Source: Cryptomeria japonica (lineage: Eukaryota; Streptophyta; Pinopsida; Cupressales; Cupressaceae). From it: DNA of 64,000 nt. This document shows, one piece after another, positions 48,004-59,170 of the stretch (its first letter is position 1; each line of letters opens with the position of its first letter). The stretch spans positions 221,703,415 to 221,767,414 of the forward strand of contig NC_081410.1 in assembly GCF_030272615.1 (NCBI RefSeq), in the 5' to 3' direction. The notes beneath the pieces were generated by a model. That model was not told the origin of the DNA. It worked only from the letters and a program-made list of their open reading frames with translations, and made no database searches. The position numbers were made by a program, and so were the translations under genes.

Positions 48004-49769
48004 TGTTATCATTGTTTAAAAATGGATATTCTTGTTCTATAGTTGGCTAGAAGTCTACAAAAAGTGAGTTTGGTATAGCCTTGTTGCCTCTAATTTTCTT
48101 GGGTTAGAAGAGGGTTTAAGGTTTGAGTTCTAACCTTTCCAGTGTTTGAGAAAAACCCTTATCATTCTATTTCCGCGTTACTTTTTCCACTTAGTGAAGG
48201 GTCGGTTTGTCATGAGAAGTGTCCCCCCATTAGCTATTTACCTAGGCGATCCCTTAATTTTTTGAAAAAAATCTATGCGCCTTTACTTTACCTTGTTCTA
48301 ATGTTTGTCGGGCCCCGTAAGTATTGTGAAACTCTTTGTTAATCTAGCGATTGTCATTGTTTTATTAAGAGAAGTTGCTAGGAAGTTAATGTTCATGAAG
48401 TATCAAAAAGCCTAGGTGGGCCCAACCAGATGGATTGACTGTCAGATAAAAGAACCACATCTTGTTTTAAATCTGACAGCTCGTGTTGATTCGCTAGCTC
48501 GAGATACACGTGAAATAAGTTCTGCGCAATAGCGAAAACATGTGGCGGGTCCCAGAGGCAAATGACTTCTTTGGTTAAAAGATGATTGGTTTAGAAAAGA
48601 TCAATGGCTCGCATTGATTCATAGCTAGAAGATGCACGTGTTCTACATTTCATGACATAGCAAAAAGGCTAGGTGGGCGCGGGTGAGGTGGTCATAGAAA
48701 GGATAAACGACAGGCAAGTTCCTGAGATCTAACGGCCCGCATGGATTCACGAAGACAAGATGATCCCAGGTTAGTCTCTGCAAAATGGTGAAAGACAAGT
48801 GGCAATCACATGAAGCCATGACGTGGAAGGATAGATGGTGTGTTTTATGGAGTAAAGAGTGACTTGTCAAGTGCACGTGGCTCTAAAGGGTAGTTGAGGG
48901 CCCGCCTTGGTTCAATCGACAGTTATGTGGAGAATAGTGAAGCAAAGCACGTGGCGGATTCAGAATGGAACCCGATGGAACTTCCTGAGCAAATGGTCGA
49001 CTGCCATGTGGCATTTGTTAACTGGTGACGAGTTAGAGAAAGAGATGTCCAAGTTAAAGGGCCCACTTGAAAGGTTTAAATCCTGTTAAAAGATTTTCGT
49101 CTCATTTTAGATCCAACGGTCATCGTTGTTTCATGGCCCGAAGGTGCCTGCAACATAGTCTCTATGAAATGGTGAAAACCATTAGCCATCAAGGTGAGGC
49201 ATGGCTAGTTAAAAATACTGACGGTCATTGTTAGAGATAAAGATCAGATAGGTAGATCTTGATCTAACGGTTGCCGTGGCTTCGTGAAGGAAATTGCATA
49301 AGCTTTAAGACTTGCGAAATAGCGAAAAGAAGGTAGGGCCCGACATTAACACAGAGAGACCAGACGGAGATAAAGGTAGTGCAAGTTCTTGTAATCCAAC
49401 GACCAGCATTACTTCGTGAAAGAAAAGTGTGTGAGATATAAACACTGTGAAATAGTGAAAGCAATGAATACTCAGAGAAGTTATGACCCGTTGGAGCCTG
49501 TTTTTGAATTCGGTCTGTGAATTCAATTATGAGGTGATGGCCGAAGCATGCGGGGTTAATTTATGAAATTCAATGCCAACTAATTGTATTAGAGTCCACA
49601 TCAACTTGAATGTTAGCATCATTTCATCGAAGTTTGTTGCAGAACAATTGGTGCGAAGCAATTTTTCTTTAGGCGAATAACATGTTTTTTGTGCCTTTTC
49701 TTGATAATCTTGGTTTGATTTTAGTCATTGCTGTGTGAATTGTTTCATTAGAGGTCTGTGTAACTTTCA
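48004..49769 (+). repeat. Element D left LTR (1766 bp)
   Basis: Starts TGTTATCATTGTTT and matches 60650-62416 along its length. The 5' boundary is certain because the flanks differ. The 3' boundary (ending CA at 49769) is inferred from a TGGTAT motif two bases on, since both LTRs are followed by the same internal sequence. Confidence 0.85.
48470..49480. repeat. Degenerate subrepeats in the element D LTR
   Basis: At least six imperfect units are visible, starting near 48470, 48595, 48727, 49109, 49258 and 49394. Each has a core like ATCYAACGGYC, then a GATTCG or CTTCGTGAAG-like word, then GCGAAATAGCGAAAA or a variant. The same units are in the right LTR at about 61117-62120. Confidence 0.65.
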
Positions 49770-49771
49770 AT

Positions 49772-49783
49772 TGGTATAATTGC
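49772..49783 (+). promoter_or_regulatory. Candidate element D primer-binding site
   Basis: TGGTATAATTGC begins like the initiator-Met complement TGGTATCAGAGC but differs at four bases. It lies two bases after a CA. Weak; another tRNA may be used. Confidence 0.35.
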
Positions 49784-49792
49784 ATATTAAAG

Positions 49793-52700
49793 ATGGCACC
49801 AAGAAGGGAGTTGACAGGAAAAGTGAATTATCAGGAAAGGAATATTTGTGATGATTTTCTGGAACAATTAACGATGTCTAACAATGCCGGGGCCAAGGCC
49901 AAAGAATTAGTTCCAAAGAACCCTCGTTTGAGAATTGGGGATGGCCTATATGATAAAGGTAATTGTTAAGGGACTCAGAAATAGGGATGTCAGGTTTAGG
50001 GCTGTTCAAAGTAGGTTTTGGGTAGAGACATTCCCTCGCCCCTGTGAATAACATATGGGAATTGGATGTGGGGAAGCTTGTGGTCCCTGGTGTATTCATG
50101 GATGTAGATTTGTTGACCCTGATTGCACAGAATTATGACCCTATAGCCAGATGTATCAAGAGTGTGAAGGGATCAACCCTAATTGAAATAAAAGATGATG
50201 AATTTAGAAATGTGTTTAAACTCAGTGAGGCCTCAAATTTGTTAGAGCCTAATGACTTTGAGTCATTAGCCCAGATCTACAATGCACAAAGGGATCATCT
50301 TAGGAGTGGTCCATTGAAATAATTCTTTGTTAAGATAGGAGGGTTAACAGTTGTAGGCCCTAGTACAATGGAACCATTCTCCCTCAATTTGTTTACTCTA
50401 AGAGCTAAGGGTATGTATTGGGCACTATGTTAGATCTTTGGAGAAGATGTTGAGACAAATATGCCAACCCATTACATGCTGATGATTGCACAAATTCTAA
50501 ACCCCTCCTTGGCAATAACATTTGATTATGCCCCATACCTTATTGATGCAACTCATGTAGGGCTAGTAGGGATAAAGAATGGCAAGGTGGACAGGCCATT
50601 TGGATGGTACTCTCTTTTAATGCACATGTTTTTGTTCAAAGGTGCTAACTATTTTGCTAAGGAAATAGACTTGCTAAAGTGAAAGACAAGGAAGAGATGC
50701 CTGTTCAACTTTGGAGCACTGTTTTATCCTGGGATAGAGAGGATGATAGCTATCTAAAGTTTGATAGATGTTTTTCATTGAATATTAGAATTATTTTATG
50801 CACAGAAAACCCTAGGATTCCTAAGGCTCTCTTGGAATTCCTCAGACCTAAAGAGTTTTCAGAGGGTATTAAGATTGTTCACAATTGGGGAGATATGTAT
50901 TTGTACCCTATTTCTACCATTTTCAGAGTGTATGGCTTCAGAGTTACCCCCTATCTATTGCCCTATCAGGTCCCATTAAAGATAGGAATTGCAAAAGTAT
51001 TGCAACAAATTGGAGGAGTACAAGAGGTAGAGCTGACCAATAGGGGTAAAGGGACCATTTTCCCAACTATCACCATGGCCCATCATTTTGTAATCACCAA
51101 AGGTGGCTGGAAATATTTTGAAGAATTCTTTAAGCCATATAGGCTGTCAACTGCAGTTTCAAGATGTGCATACCCTAAGGATTTTTTCAATAGCATGTTT
51201 AGAAAGAGGGCAATGTGTAAAGGTAGGCCTCACCAATTTCAATTCCCTGAAGATTTAATTAGAAATGAATTCAGTTTGGATGAGCTGGAATTGAGGAAAG
51301 AGAAGTGGGTTGCATATAAGAGGGCTCATGATTTCATTCATCAATTTGATAGTAGTTATGACCCTCTCTCTAGTTTCAATCCCTTTGAGGAGAAAATCAA
51401 ATTCTTGGTTCTCTATTTTGAAGACCTCATGCAAACCTTGAAAGAAAAAAGAGAGGCTATAATGCAAAATGATCCTGACAAGGTTAAATTGGTCCTAGCT
51501 AAGTTTGCCTTAGCTAAGACTATCCCACCTGGTGATTATGTAATGCATAGGAAATCAAATTACAGTGTGATGATGCTTAGTGACAGGTGAGCCTTCCACT
51601 TCAAGAGGGAAAAGAGCAATTGAGGATGTCATTAACATCAAAGATTACCCTAAAAGGTAAAGAGTGGGAAAGGAAGTTGAAACTGATGAGCCTCATTATT
51701 CTCCATCTCAGTCCCCTATTAACATAGGAGATGAGCAAGTGGTGGCTAAACAATTATTACAGTTAGGGATTCTCGGTGAGATTGCCTATACCTATGAGGA
51801 GACCCAAGAAGGGATGCCAAAAGAGCCACCTAGTGCTGCAATGAATTTGATTGATGGTGAGCTAAAGGGAGAAGAGTTAGACCTTATTGTTAAGAAAGCC
51901 AGTGAGGAGTTCCTACTTGACAGTAATATTTTTACAACATGGGCTTTGCTGCAATTTGTGTGGAAGAAAAATATGGAACAATTCAAGGCCAGATGTGAGC
52001 AAAGGAAGAGTGAACAACCTCTCAAAGATGTAGCTCAGATGGAAGAAGAAATAAAGCAAGAAATGACTGAAGAGTTTAAGACTATTACTCTTGAGAAGGG
52101 AAGAGAGATGGTGTCTAAAGCTGGTGTTTTAATCCTCCCTGAATGGGATATAGTTGATGCTCTAATCGTTGAAGCAGTGCGGAAGGAAACAAAACCTATG
52201 GAAGGAGTGACCTTCAACAAAGATAATGCTGCCTTAGACATGTGGTCACTAAGGAAAGATGAGAACGAAAGTAGGAAAGGTGTATCAGATTTTAGTCTCC
52301 TAGGAGGCATGATTGTTAAGAGAGTCCAAGATATAGGGGTAGTGGAAGCTGCAAGCACAGTATTAGAAACTGCAAAGTTTAGTGTGGCAGTAGCAGAAAA
52401 AGAGGCAAAAGAAAGAGATAATCTCCAATTGAAATTGGAAACCATCTTAAAGGCTTATAATGAGGCCAAAGAACGAATAGAAAACATAGACAACATTATT
52501 ACTAGACTTCAGAGTTAGTTGGCAAGTCAGCACCATCCAGGTGAATCCTCTACACTCATGATAGCTTCCTCTCGAGCAATACCTCCACCTACTAGTCCCA
52601 TTATAGAATACCCCCTTCTCCCATGCCTTCTGGTTTCCAGTCAGCTAAAACTATCCAACATGAGTTGGAAAAGTTGAAACAAGCTCAAGCCTTGTTTGCA

Positions 52701-53392
52701 AACAAGTATGAAGAAAAGGTAAAAGCCACAATCTTGAAGTTTGCTGATTCAGTCAAGGCCACCACTGTATACATTAATATGAAGAGGATTTTGGATGTTC
52801 TGATCAAATTCAGAGAGGATGAAGCACCTTGGAACCAATCCTTAATAAGTGGATGCATAGAGGTAAGGAGTTAGAGCTCATGTGTTCATCCCATGCAGAT
52901 GCAGAGGAGAATGACAATCTTAGGTCCACTAGTGAGTTTATAAAAGAGATGAATATACTCTCAAAGGAAAGGGCAGGTGTAAAAAGAAAAGCCCAACTAT
53001 ATAGAAAAGAATATTCAGATCAAAAATTTGAATTGTTTCCAAGAGGTTTTGTTGGTCCAATTCAGTTGAAAGAGGAGAAGACCTAGCTAGAAGAGCTGGA
53101 CCACAAACTGTCCCAAAGGGTTAATGAAATCATTAATACTAATGACACATCCTTATTCGTCCAAACAGTTGAAGAGATTGAAAAGGTGAAATTGCATTAT
53201 GGTTTCATAGAAACAAAAATTGGGTAGTTAAGGGTCACATGGAAAAGGCTAGAAGGAATAAAACAAAAGATTGTTAGCTTTGCTTGGTCGAGTGATAACA
53301 TGTTCTAGGAGTGGAAGGACAAATATGTCGGACAAAAGGAAGTTACTCCAGAGCGGATAGAAGAGGTCGTTGATATTGAAAAAGACTTGTAA
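49793..53392 (+). pseudogene. Element D ORF1 (about 1,200 codons), function unknown
   Basis: The ATG at 49793 lies 23 bases after the LTR; the end is TAA at 53390-53392. Frameshifts near 49970 and 50680 and several stops break it, leaving open pieces of 92, 73, 303, 284 and 85 codons. Motifs match the inverted copy F in order, including KLVVPGVFMDVDLLTLIAQN, MPTHYMLMIAQILNPSLAIT and GGWKYFEEFFKPYRL. The second half is acidic with coiled coils and ends VDIEKDL. It precedes gag by a 0.77-kb non-coding spacer. The place and size match the extra ORF1 of Ogre elements. No catalytic motif is seen; a structural or RNA-binding role is only a guess. Confidence 0.82.
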
Positions 53393-54157
53393 TTATTTCT
53401 TGGAGACTATCACGGTTTGTAACAGACTTTCTTAGGAATGTCTGAAGCTTCTACACATCCATGATGTTATAAATGGATACCAGGACTAGTAAGAGGGGGC
53501 TCACAAGAATTTTGTAAAGAAACTTTGTAGAAATATATCTGGGTTTTTCTAGTTATTACAGAGAATACTTTGAGTTATGTAAGATTTTTTAAAAATAAAT
53601 ATCAATATACAGATCATAAAACTTTTGAGCCTAAACCTGTGTTGTCTTCTGGTGTGCTTTCAGTAATTTAATGGTTTCATTTGAGTAATGTAGGGTTATT
53701 CAACTAAAAATGGATTGTAATGAAATCTTTATGGATATGTTTCTTAGCTTTTCTCTTCAGGAGAGGAATTAAATATGCATGAAATATCTCTATCAGTAGG
53801 TTACTTTGTTTGAAGCTTTGAATTTGATAAAACACTGTTTAGTTTAACAAGAAAGAACTCTTATATATTTTAGGCATGTATGGGGTTAATAGAAGCCAAA
53901 GTGATGAGATGTATGGGGATGTTTAATTATGAAATCCTTTCTTAATTTAGATGACTCTTTAGCCTGGATAAGGCATTGGTATCAGTTGTAGTTTTCTTTC
54001 TACATCTCTTGAGGATCAATACTGAAAATGAGCATAAGTTTTCCTTTATTATTTCAGTTCATGTTGAGGCGATAAAATCCACTGGTTTTTGGACACTGGT
54101 TTACTGTGGATCTCATTTAAAAGTGTTAAATTATTCACAAAAGGTATACCCACCTGA
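53393..54157 (+). other. Spacer between ORF1 and gag of element D
   Basis: T-rich, non-coding, with stops in all frames apart from the last 180 bases. Conserved in the inverted copy F. A pyrimidine stretch ending ATTTCAG at 54050-54056 could serve as a splice acceptor for gag expression; this is inference. Confidence 0.6.
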
Positions 54158-55960
54158 GCTTTGGATAAGTGAAACACAAAAGGAAGCAGATAAAGAGAGA
54201 GAGGTGAAAGCGAAATTGATGGAGAGAGACAGGCTTTTAAGACAAATTGCTGACCTTGAGCTATTTACCCAAGAAAAGGAAAAGAGTGAGGACAAAGGTC
54301 CAGTGATTAGAGAAATCCTAGTTCCCAAGACCAAACCTGCATACAAGTTGATAGTGCAACCAAATAGGGAAGTCCTTAGTGACCCACAACCTGTTAGAGA
54401 TAATGTTGACAAAGGAAGGTAGAAATGCATGGAAGGTGGGTCTGGATCTAAGACTACAGTGGAGATCTCTCACATGCTATTAGCATATGAAAGAGAGATG
54501 GAAAGGATGAGGAAACATAAAGAAGATTTGCAAATGGAGTTAGAGAAAGCTGAATTAGAAGCAGCCAACCAAGAAGTTAAGAGAAAGATTAGCTATCTGA
54601 AGGCTCCTCCTATCATGTTTCCCTTAGTAGACCTAAATAAACTTGTTCCTCAGCAAACTTCACTCCCTCCAGTTAAAATTCAAACAACCTTGCCTATTAG
54701 CACTACCACAACCAATCAAGCCCCTTTTACTAACGAAGGTAACGAGATCTCTCTGACTCAAAGCCCTAATGTAAGAATGAACATGGGAAAAAACCTTGTT
54801 CCTAACAAATTCCAGAGAAGACCTATTAATCTAGAACTTTATAGATAGCTCTTTTCTGATGGAATCCCAGGGTACCCTAACCATGTTCCTAACGATTTGA
54901 GGGATAGACTTCACAAATTTGTTGGGAATAATGCAATCAGTGCAGAAGAGAACTTAAACTCTTTTGGTGACTTGATAAATGATTATGAAATTGTTTGTGC
55001 AGTCTCTAGTAGATGATGCAAGGGACTGCTATAGAGGTCTCCCTATGAATAACATTGGGTCTTGGGAAGATTTTAAAAATTGCTTTCCAGAACAATATGG
55101 TGACAAGACTAATGTGAGCTTCATGCACAATGAGTTCAACAATATCAAAAAGTCTGACAATGAAATTGTCATAGATTTTAATGCCAGATTTTAGAAAGCA
55201 ATGCATAGGCTATATCAGGTAATGAGGTTAGATGACAATATGTGCTTGAATACTTATTACAATGCCTTTGATTCTAAAATGGCCTATATTTTGAGGGATA
55301 AAAACCGCATAGTCTAAGAGATGCATTTAGAATTGCCATTAATGTGGAGAGTAATAAGAAAGCATCTGGGAAAATAGGGAGAAGAACTGATGGTAGGCTG
55401 TGGCAAGAATCAAAACAACAACCTAATAAAGTTGCTAAAGAAGAAGACAAAATAGAAAAATTAGTGACTGCTATGAAGGATCTTACTACCAAGGTAAGTA
55501 AAAATGATAATCCTCATTATAATTGGCAAGATAGACCTCCTAGGTTGCATGACATGCCTTATAATACTACTCGGAAGGATGGCAAGCCTCAAAATGAGAA
55601 GCCAAAGAATACTTAGAACCAGGATACCCCGGATCCTTTAAAAGGAGGAAATGTTCATAACATGGAGAATAATCCTTGGTGCATGGCTTGTGATGGACCA
55701 CATTCTCCTCATCAGTGTGTTGTAGCTCAAGCCCTTGAAGAATCCATGAGACAAGAGGCTGTGCCTCACATAAATATGTTTGAAACTATTATAGAAAGTG
55801 ATGATGAGTCATTACAAAGTGAACTTAGTGAATGTGATTTACTGAATAGTAAAATGTCTTAACAAGGACATTTGTCACTTGATTGGCATCCCACTTTGAA
55901 TGTGGTAACAATTGAAGATGAAGAAGTTCATCTCATAAGACCTAGTGATGAAGAAGTAAG
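54158..55960 (+). pseudogene. gag: Element D gag
   Basis: Starts with a charged helical region (KEADKEREVKAKLMERDRL; EREMERMRKHKEDLQMELEK), then a Pro/Thr-rich linker. The retrotransposon gag core at 54990-55330 reads MKLFVQSLVDDARDCYRGLP and WEDFKNCFPEQYGDKTNVSF. A frameshift at about 54978 and another near 55310 split the core. A short zinc-knuckle-like motif CMACDGPHSPHQC (CX2CX3HX4C) is at about 55680-55718. The first ATG is uncertain because the frame opens before 54158. Confidence 0.82.
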
Positions 55961-56279
55961 AAATCTCACTAAGGCTGCCATAGCCAAAGCCTAATACAAC
56001 TACAATTTGAGAAGTACTAAGAAGGATGGGGACCAAGGTGAACCTGGTTCAATGTTTATAAAAGAGATATCTTAGAAGAAAGTAGAAAGTAAAGATACCT
56101 TTCCCCAAGATAGTCAAAAGGGGAATAACAAATTAAAGGATATAGCTAAAACTATGGATGATAAGGCTGTTGGTGATATACAAGGAATTGTTGCAATAAA
56201 GAAGGCAAGTTAGCATAAGATAGAGAAATCTAAAGCTACTACTGAGTTCATTAATAATTCCACATTTGATATAAACTAG

Positions 56280-56990
56280 GCTCTCACCCAGATGAAGGTT
56301 ACTGTCCCATTGATAGAATTATTGAAAATAAAGGAACATAGAGAAGCTGCTCTATGTTTGTTTTCTAAGATACCTAAGAGTAACACAGCTTTACCTTCCC
56401 ATTCAACTAAGGATGAAAAGGATCAGGAGCTGCAAACCCCAGAGGTATATGTTGGAACAAATATTACACAAGAACCCTCACAGGTTGATCCTTTCTATGT
56501 TAATTTATTAGTAAATAACCGATTAATTAAAAACTGTATGAGAGATTCTGATGTAGCTGCAAATGTAATGCCTTATGGTGTCATGAAAGAATTAGGATTG
56601 TCAGTGAGTAACTACAATGTATGGGAAATTGTTATGCTATGGATAATAGAGAAGTGCTAGTGATAGGTACAATGAAAGATGTTGAAGTAAAAATAGCAGC
56701 CTTCCCTAAAGCAACATACAAGATGGATGTCATTGTAACTAACACTAAACCTCACTATGGCATGATGTTGTCTAGACAGTGGGTTGCAGCAGTGGGTGGA
56801 AATGTTTAGTTGGATCTATCATATGCTACTATCCCTATTAATGGAGGCCATGTTAAATTGTATAGAGAACCACGTGCCCCTAGGGTGATTGAGAAACTAG
56901 ACCCTAGTATGCTGAATTGTATGATTGATGTGGATCTAGACAATTTTAGAATACAACCAATCTTGCCTCAATTGAAGAATACTGATTCTA
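56280..56990 (+). pseudogene. pol: Element D protease
   Basis: The aspartic protease region has the flap-side motifs VNLLVNNRLIKNC, NVMPYGVMKELGL, CYAMDNREVLVIGTMKDVEV and HYGMMLSRQW. The active site at 56544-56552 reads DSD where a working enzyme has DSG or DTG. A frameshift near 56625 divides the domain. It would have cut the gag-pol polyprotein. The region 55960-56280 joins gag to protease in the same frame with stops and no clear domain. Confidence 0.82.
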
Positions 56991-57004
56991 TTGTGACTGA
57001 ATTG

Positions 57005-57400
57005 GAATCCCAACAACATGATTTGTGGAACATGTATTTTTATGGTGCTTGTTCAAAAGAAGGATTTGGAGCAGGAGTTCTATTTGTATCCCCTTCAGGT
57101 GTAACTTTCAAGTATTCCTTCTTGTTAGCCTTTCATGTACAAATAATACTGTTGAATATGAAGCCTTGCTATTGGGGCTTGAAGTTGCAAAAAGGCATGG
57201 GATTCAATTGTTAAAAGTGTTAGGAGACTCAGAATTGGTTGTTTCTCAAGGTAGAGCTAAGTATGCATCTAAGAATTATAGATTGAAAAGATACAAGCAT
57301 GCAGCATGGGATGTGATTGAGCATTTTAGTGCATTCTCTATAAATTGGATAGAAATATCTAATAATATTATGGTAGATTCTTAGCAAATGTTGCATTAAA
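57005..57400 (+). pseudogene. pol: Element D additional (archaeal-type) RNase H, upstream of RT
   Basis: The domain reads WNMYFYGACSKEGFGAGVLF, then, after a frameshift near 57140, NNTVEYEALLLGLEVAKRHG, GDSELVVSQ and NNIMVDS followed by a further shift. These are the four conserved blocks of the RVT_3/type I RNase H fold. The first catalytic Asp (FDGA) is Tyr at 57041-57043; the Glu, the second Asp and the last Asp remain. In known Tat elements this second RNase H normally lies between RNase H and integrase. Here it sits between protease and RT. Confidence 0.85.
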
Positions 57401-57880
57401 GAATGATGATGCAACACTAACCCGTATATCTGTAGTTGAGGAAAAAGCTAGGCCTGCCATTCCTGACAATGTATATAATTGGCAAGTTGTTGCTGATGAT
57501 GAAGATATTCTCAGGTTTATACAATGCATTGATGACTATGATGGACAAAAAATTGACTGCAATGCCATGGTGGAAGTGGTTGAAAATAGAGAAACTATAT
57601 TTGGAAATGACTTAGTTGAGTTAGAAACTAATGAAATACCTAAAGGGTTGGTAGAACTGGAAGGTATGTTTAGTTACAGTGACAGTCATCTGCACCAGCA
57701 ATCAACCACTAAGTTAGAGGAACTAGAGGAAGTAAACTTGGGGACAAAATCATCCCCTAAGTTGGTATATATTGGAAAAAATTTGCCTCCTCATGTCAGA
57801 ATAAATCTTATTAATTTATTAAAGAAATATAAGCATGTCTTTGCTTGGTCTTATGAATATCTAAAGGTATATAGACAGGA
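57401..57880 (+). pseudogene. Element D linker between additional RNase H and RT
   Basis: One mostly open frame (57567-57890) with VEEKARPAIPDNVYNWQVV and VNLGTKSSPKLVYIGKNLPP, then KYKHVFAWSYEYLK, the usual lead-in to RT in Athila/Tat elements. No separate domain is seen. Confidence 0.7.
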
Positions 57881-58790
57881 TCTTTTTTAGCATGAAGTCC
57901 CTCTACTTCCAGATGCTAAGCCTTTTAGACAAAAACAAAGACCTATCAACCCCCTATTAGAATCTAAAATGCAGCAAGAACTAACCAAGTTAAGGGAAGG
58001 GGGAATTATTAAGCCTATAAGACATTCATCATGGGTCTCAAATTTGGTCCCAGTCAGAAAGAAGAATGGGGACATTAGACTCTGCGTGGACTTTAGGAAC
58101 CTAAATGTTGCCTCCTTGAAAGATAATTACTCTTCTCATAATATGGAGGCGATGTTGCAAAGAGTAACTGGTTGTGACCTACTATCTATGATGGATGGGT
58201 TCTCAGGGTATAACCAGGTGTTAGTAAAAGAATCTGAACAATTCAAAACTTCTTTCACCACCCCTTGGGGAACATATGTGTATGTCAGAATGCCTTTTGG
58301 TTTGAAGAATGCTGGAGCTACATTTCAGAGGGAAATGGATGTAGCTTTCAATGAATTAATCAATATTATCATGGTAGTATATCAAGATGATTTGAAATGT
58401 TTCTCCAAAAGGGTAGCTGACCACTGTGGACACTTAGAACATGTTTTCAATAAAGCTCTGGAATTTGGAGTATCCTTCAATCCTAAAAATTGCCATTTTG
58501 TAGTTACTGAAGGGAAGCTACTAGGGCATATTGTCTCCAAAGAAGGGGTAAGAATAGACCCTGAAAGAATTGAGGCTATAAACAATGTTCCTAAGCCGAA
58601 GAATGTTAAAGGTATCCAATTTTTTTTGGGCAAAGTAAATTTTGTTAGAAGATTTATTGCAAATTTTGCAGAGATAATCAAGCCCATTATTAAACTGCTT
58701 AAAAAGGATACAAAGTTCTGCTGGGATCAAGAAGCTTCAAAGGCTTTCGAAGAGATCAAAAAAGCTATTCAAGAGGCACCAGTGTTGAAG
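57881..58790 (+). pseudogene. pol: Element D reverse transcriptase
   Basis: Part of the longest open frame of element D (57969-59060, 363 codons). RT motifs are in order: PINPLLESKMQQELTKL, SSWVSNLVPVRKKNGDIRLC, DFRNLN, DGFSGYNQVLV, RMPFGLKNAGATFQ, YQDD at 58380-58391 and GKLLGHIVSKEGVRIDPERI. Both Asp of the YxDD box are kept; Gln in second place seems usual for this clade rather than a defect. One stop lies just before, at 57888. It would copy the element RNA primed by a tRNA. Confidence 0.9.
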
Positions 58791-59170
58791 TCCACTGACT
58801 ACAGTAAGCCTTTCTCTTTGTTTTCTTTTGCTTCATATCACACAGTGGCTGCAGTTCTTTTACAAAAGGATAATGAAGGATATGAACATCCTATAGCTTT
58901 TTATAGCAAATCTCTACAGGTTGCAGAGTTAAAATATGAAATTATGGAGAAGAAAGCATATGCTTTGGTCAAGGCTGTTAAAGCTTTTAGGCCATATGTT
59001 GTAAATGCACAAGTAGTTGCCTATGTCCCACATGCTGCTGTCAAAGACATTTTATCCTAGTCCGAGGTCATAGGTAAGAGATGTAGATGGATAACCAGAA
59101 TCTAGGAGTTTGATTTAGAAATTAAGATCACTAAATTGGTGAGAGGTTAAGGCCTTGCTAAGCTTATGGC
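58791..59170 (+). pseudogene. pol: Element D RT-linked RNase H, degenerate active site
   Basis: Follows RT directly: SLFSFASYHTVAAVLLQKD, HPIAFYSKSLQ, EKKAYALVKAVKAFRPY and AYVPHAAVKDILS. The usual catalytic Asp of the first strand (ASD or CDAS) is Tyr, and the TDH-type Asp block is replaced by AYVPHAAVK. With two of the acidic residues gone, this domain should be inactive. That fits a division of labour with the additional RNase H. Stops lie at 59058 and beyond. Confidence 0.8.

Noticed and set aside
48142-48342. Open frame repeated at 60788-61027
   Set aside because: Found at the same place in both element D LTRs; no start context or domain.
54045-54060. Intron acceptor proving Ogre-like splicing
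   Set aside because: The ATTTCAG site is plausible, but Ogre introns lie elsewhere and nothing in the sequence proves splicing.
58380-58391. YQDD box as a damaged RT active site
   Set aside because: Both Asp are kept, and the residue before them varies between Ty3 lineages; it looks clade-specific rather than broken.
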